A DNA stretch of 64,000 nucleotides from Dyadobacter sp. CY323 (GTDB taxonomy: Bacteria; Bacteroidota; Bacteroidia; Cytophagales; Spirosomataceae), in NCBI RefSeq assembly GCF_021390245.1, contig NZ_JAJUXH010000001.1, positions 496,001 to 560,000 on the forward strand, written 5' to 3'. Shown piece by piece: positions 61,288 through 64,000 of the stretch; within the stretch, counting starts at the first letter, position 1, and every line of letters starts with the position of its first letter. The notes under the pieces are model-generated. The model saw nothing but the letters and a program-made list of their open reading frames with translations. It was not told where the DNA came from and ran no database searches. The position numbers and the translations under genes are program-made.

Positions 61288-64000
61288 TTACAAATCAGCA
61301 GATTGAAAAGTTAGCGTAATGCAGGTACGCTCATTTTTTGGTTGAACGTTGATTTCGATGTGTAACAATACACACAAATCTTTGACAATTACCAGCCCGA
61401 TCCCTTTTTGGTCAGGATATTGGGAGGCGCGAAGCCAGTCTTCATACGATTTGTAGCTTTTGTTCAGCCAGTTCCGTAGTTCATCGGGCATTCCGCCGCC
61501 ATTATCCTCAATTGTTAACTGTTTTTTGCCATTTTCCTCAGAAGTGTAAATCAGGATTTCCGACCGGCTCACTTTCGATGCATTGTCGACAAGATTGTGG
61601 ATTATGACGGACAGGAGGTTGCGGTCGCTATGAACCACAAAATCACGAGTTAACAAATTTTTAATCGCGATATCTTTAAATGTGGCGACGGGAGAAAACA
61701 GCTCACAGATTTCGGACACCAGCTCAAATAGCGTTATAGCGCTCGTATCCGTTCTTGAATCCGGATTTTTGTTTTGCAGCTTGATGTAATCGAGCATGTT
61801 TTTGGTAAGCGTGCCCAGCCTCTGCGAAGTATTCAGCGATTCCTCGCTCATACGGGTAATGAGCGGGTTGCCGATTTTTTCCTTTTTTAAATAGGAATTA
61901 ATTTGTTTCAGTGAAAAACCAATGTAATGCAAAGGTGTCTGAATGTCGTGGTTTACCGCAGCGATGACCTGGCTGATCACGCGGTAATGCCGCAAAAGAT
62001 TGTTTTCACGCTCTTTTTTCATCAGATATCCCGTCCGCCATTTCACAGCAATAAAAAAAGACCCGATGAGAATGGCAGCGATCAGTAACCGGAACCACCA
62101 GCTCTCAAACCACGCGGGTTCAATGCGCAAAGTCAGTTCCTTGAACGTGTAATCATTTGTCTTGAAACCATTTACTTTTCGGATAACCAGTTTGTAATTA
62201 CCATACGGAATTTTTGAAATGGAAATCACTTGATCGTCATTGACCGGGATCCATTTCCTTGTCCTGCCTTCCTCCGCCAGTGAATACTGCATCTGAATGT
62301 TATTCGAGTTCCCGAAATAAGGTGTCGCGATGTTGAGGCGGATTAATTCAAAATCACGCGGAACTTCGAGTGTATCGGTGGCTTTGGTGGGTCTGCCGTC
62401 AATATGTAACGAGCTAACGAACAGTCCTTTATCCGGTAGTTCGGGATGGATCTTGGCTGGGGAGAACCACACCAGTCCGTCCATAGACGGCAGAGAAACC
62501 GTTCCGTCTCTTAATGTCACCGAGCAAGGTTTGCAACCGCCATTAAACTCATTGGTACCGAAACCGTAGCTCCGGTCATAGTACAGATAGTAAACCAGAT
62601 TGCGGCTGTTTCGGGAATAGTCGAGTAATTGTCTCTTTGAAACCTGAAACAATCCGCGGTTTGTCGTGATCCAGAAAAAACCGTTTTTATCTTCCGTAAT
62701 GCAATGCGAGGTGGCTAGGAAACGGTCCGCATCCAGCGGAAACCGGGTGAGTTTTTGTTTATTCAAAAGGAAAAAACCATGGCCGTATGTCGTGATCCAG
62801 GTTCCTTGGACGGTTGTATAAAAGCTCCGGATCTTCATGTTTTCGAAGAATTTGAGCTTTAAAAGATTGTTGGTTTTTATATTATATCGATAAAGTCCGG
62901 CATCGGTCCCGAGCAACATTGTTTCGGCTGACTCCTGACCGATAATGGAGATTCCGCCGATCTTTGCTTTTTTCGATAATACCACCCGATACTTTTCCCC
63001 GCTCTGTTCCAGATGGTAAAGTGAATTGTGCTCACATCCGATCCAGAGTCTTCCATTCCTGTCCACAAAAAGCGATTTCATCGGTTCAGGTAACTGCTGC
63101 CGGATCAGGATCTTTTGGTCTGTTTTACGCATTTTGAATAGCTGAAAACCAATTCCAAACCAGAAAGTACCGTCTTTGTTGTCCGCTATCGAATACTTAT
63201 AGCTGAAATTTTCCATAAAAGCGGAGGTCCGTCGGGCGGTGACTTCACCATCTGTGTTCAATCCCAGCATGTAGCCCTGCGCGGTCAGTACCGATCGTCC
63301 CGCATTGGGTATTTGTGCATAATACACATTGTCCGCATCGGGCTCGTCCAATCTCAGGGATTGAAACTCATTTTTCCTGATAACAAACAGACCTTTGCTC
63401 GCGCTTCCCAAAAACAGGTGGCCGTTTGCTGCATTGTGATGTATGGCAACGATCTGTAAATCAACAAAATCAAAGTCATTTAAAAGTAGCGTGGTTGTCA
63501 GGTGGCCGGGTGTGGATTCGGTTAATGCGTACAGGTGTTTTTCGAGGTATACAAATGCTTGCTGGGAAATGTTGTTCCAAAACAGCCGTATGTTGTCACT
63601 GCCGCGGACGTTTTGCGGGTTGTTCTGAATGTCACCTTCCAATTCTAAATTCCGGATTCCGTCTGAACGGATTTGTAAAAAAGTACCGGAGCTATCGATG
63701 GCAAATGGTTTATTATCAATGAGAAACAAATGCCTGATATGGCCTGAAACGCTGAAAACTGGTTTTTCCCGATTGTAAGAAGTGATCTTATTTCCGCTCC
63801 ACATGTAGAACCTTTCGGCAGATACGAAAGCAAAATACGGCTCAGCCGCCGGGCTCAGCAGATTTTGAGAAGGCAGGGCGGGTAACAGACTGTTGGTCCT
63901 GGCCGGTCCGGTCAATAATGGATTGGTCTTTTGGTACTGATTGTAAAAGGCGGTATCAACCGCAGCAATTGCCGTTTTCTGAATTCCCAAATATTCGTCC
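61288..64000 (-). CDS. Beta-propeller (reg_prop) sensor histidine kinase, partial
   Basis: At least 903 residues; the N terminus is beyond the right edge, since the reading frame runs unbroken through 64000. A two-component propeller-like sensor region with many W-I-G/W-I-T-T repeats (for example G-R-L-W-I-G) is followed by a Y_Y_Y-type domain (I-Q-M-Q-Y-S-L-A-E-E-G), a transmembrane segment (W-F-R-L-L-I-A-A-I-L-I-G), HisKA with the histidine in A-V-N-H-D-I-Q-T-P-L and a complete HATPase_c (D-N-G-G-G-M-P, G-I-G-L-V-I-V). Hybrid HTCS proteins of this type carry a receiver and AraC-type DNA-binding domain after the kinase; this one stops without them. It is likely the sensor for a nearby system. 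Confidence 0.85.
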   Translation of the reverse strand, partial: DEYLGIQKTAIAAVDTAFYNQYQKTNPLLTGPARTNSLLPALPSQNLLSPAAEPYFAFVSAERFYMWSGNKITSYNREKPVFSVSGHIRHLFLIDNKPFAIDSSGTFLQIRSDGIRNLELEGDIQNNPQNVRGSDNIRLFWNNISQQAFVYLEKHLYALTESTPGHLTTTLLLNDFDFVDLQIVAIHHNAANGHLFLGSASKGLFVIRKNEFQSLRLDEPDADNVYYAQIPNAGRSVLTAQGYMLGLNTDGEVTARRTSAFMENFSYKYSIADNKDGTFWFGIGFQLFKMRKTDQKILIRQQLPEPMKSLFVDRNGRLWIGCEHNSLYHLEQSGEKYRVVLSKKAKIGGISIIGQESAETMLLGTDAGLYRYNIKTNNLLKLKFFENMKIRSFYTTVQGTWITTYGHGFFLLNKQKLTRFPLDADRFLATSHCITEDKNGFFWITTNRGLFQVSKRQLLDYSRNSRNLVYYLYYDRSYGFGTNEFNGGCKPCSVTLRDGTVSLPSMDGLVWFSPAKIHPELPDKGLFVSSLHIDGRPTKATDTLEVPRDFELIRLNIATPYFGNSNNIQMQYSLAEEGRTRKWIPVNDDQVISISKIPYGNYKLVIRKVNGFKTNDYTFKELTLRIEPAWFESWWFRLLIAAILIGSFFIAVKWRTGYLMKKERENNLLRHYRVISQVIAAVNHDIQTPLHYIGFSLKQINSYLKKEKIGNPLITRMSEESLNTSQRLGTLTKNMLDYIKLQNKNPDSRTDTSAITLFELVSEICELFSPVATFKDIAIKNLLTRDFVVHSDRNLLSVIIHNLVDNASKVSRSEILIYTSEENGKKQLTIEDNGGGMPDELRNWLNKSYKSYEDWLRASQYPDQKGIGLVIVKDLCVLLHIEINVQPKNERTCITLTFQSADL

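Noticed and set aside
61288..63990. Complete kinase starting at the TTG at 63990
   Set aside because: The frame is open through position 64000 and the first residues lack a signal peptide, so the gene most likely starts outside the window.

Overview
The window looks like a chromosomal segment from a member of the Bacteroidota, most likely the order Cytophagales (Dyadobacter or Spirosoma-like). The grounds are a SusC/SusD pair, GldC, a type III glutamine synthetase, a long-form IspG, DUF4159/DUF4197/DUF6728-type proteins, weak ribosome binding sites, and several promoters of the TTG-N19..21-TAnnTTTG type known for this phylum. No phage, transposase, integrase or CRISPR array is visible; coding density is high and genes run to the ends of the window, so the first and last genes are partial.

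Layout. 1-6635 (minus): a run of seven genes encoding an esterase, a RimK/D-Ala-D-Ala-ligase-like ATP-grasp enzyme, a YbdK/GCS2-type carboxylate-amine ligase, a class I glutamine amidotransferase, a divergent ATP-grasp-like protein, a class III aminotransferase and an aldose-1-epimerase-like protein; a second esterase faces away on the plus strand (to 7466). This is the best candidate for an uncharacterised amide/peptide metabolite pathway. 7472-8973: LuxC-like acyl-CoA reductase and a divergent 4Fe-4S ferredoxin. 9319-19338: nitrogen assimilation (porin, ammonium transporter, glutamine synthetases III and II), interrupted by MtaB and an LTA-synthase-like membrane phosphotransferase. 19730-29329: RsmE, DUF4159, desaturase, a minus-strand operon (E2 acyltransferase, deoxyribonucleotidase, OmpR-type regulator, histidine kinase), CinA, DUF4197, GldC, MmcQ/YjbR and a small membrane protein. 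29366-43659: mostly housekeeping (IspG, GHMP kinase with a FucP-like MFS transporter, pterin synthase with FolE, TIM-barrel isomerase, CDF transporter, Nudix, LysE, GH3-like, SurE, GNAT, TrhO, deoxynucleoside kinase). 43828-44513: two coupled small membrane proteins and tRNA-Leu(GAG).

44670-64000 is a carbohydrate-related region: a Tat-exported Gfo/Idh/MocA oxidoreductase; then, all on the minus strand, GH43, SusC, SusD, a 1140-residue FG-GAP/ASPIC lipoprotein, a secreted amidohydrolase and a SelA-like PLP enzyme that itself appears to carry a Tat signal. Two sensor histidine kinases without partner response regulators follow (a TPR kinase and a beta-propeller kinase).

The intergenic DNA holds three dispersed-repeat-like palindromic families: paired 24-nt palindromes at 11948-12003; CCTTCGACT-type hairpins at 22027-22088 and 28741-28811; and a nested CCCCCAACCCCC-type inverted repeat at 35185-35307. 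All function calls come from reading motifs by eye; no database search was run.
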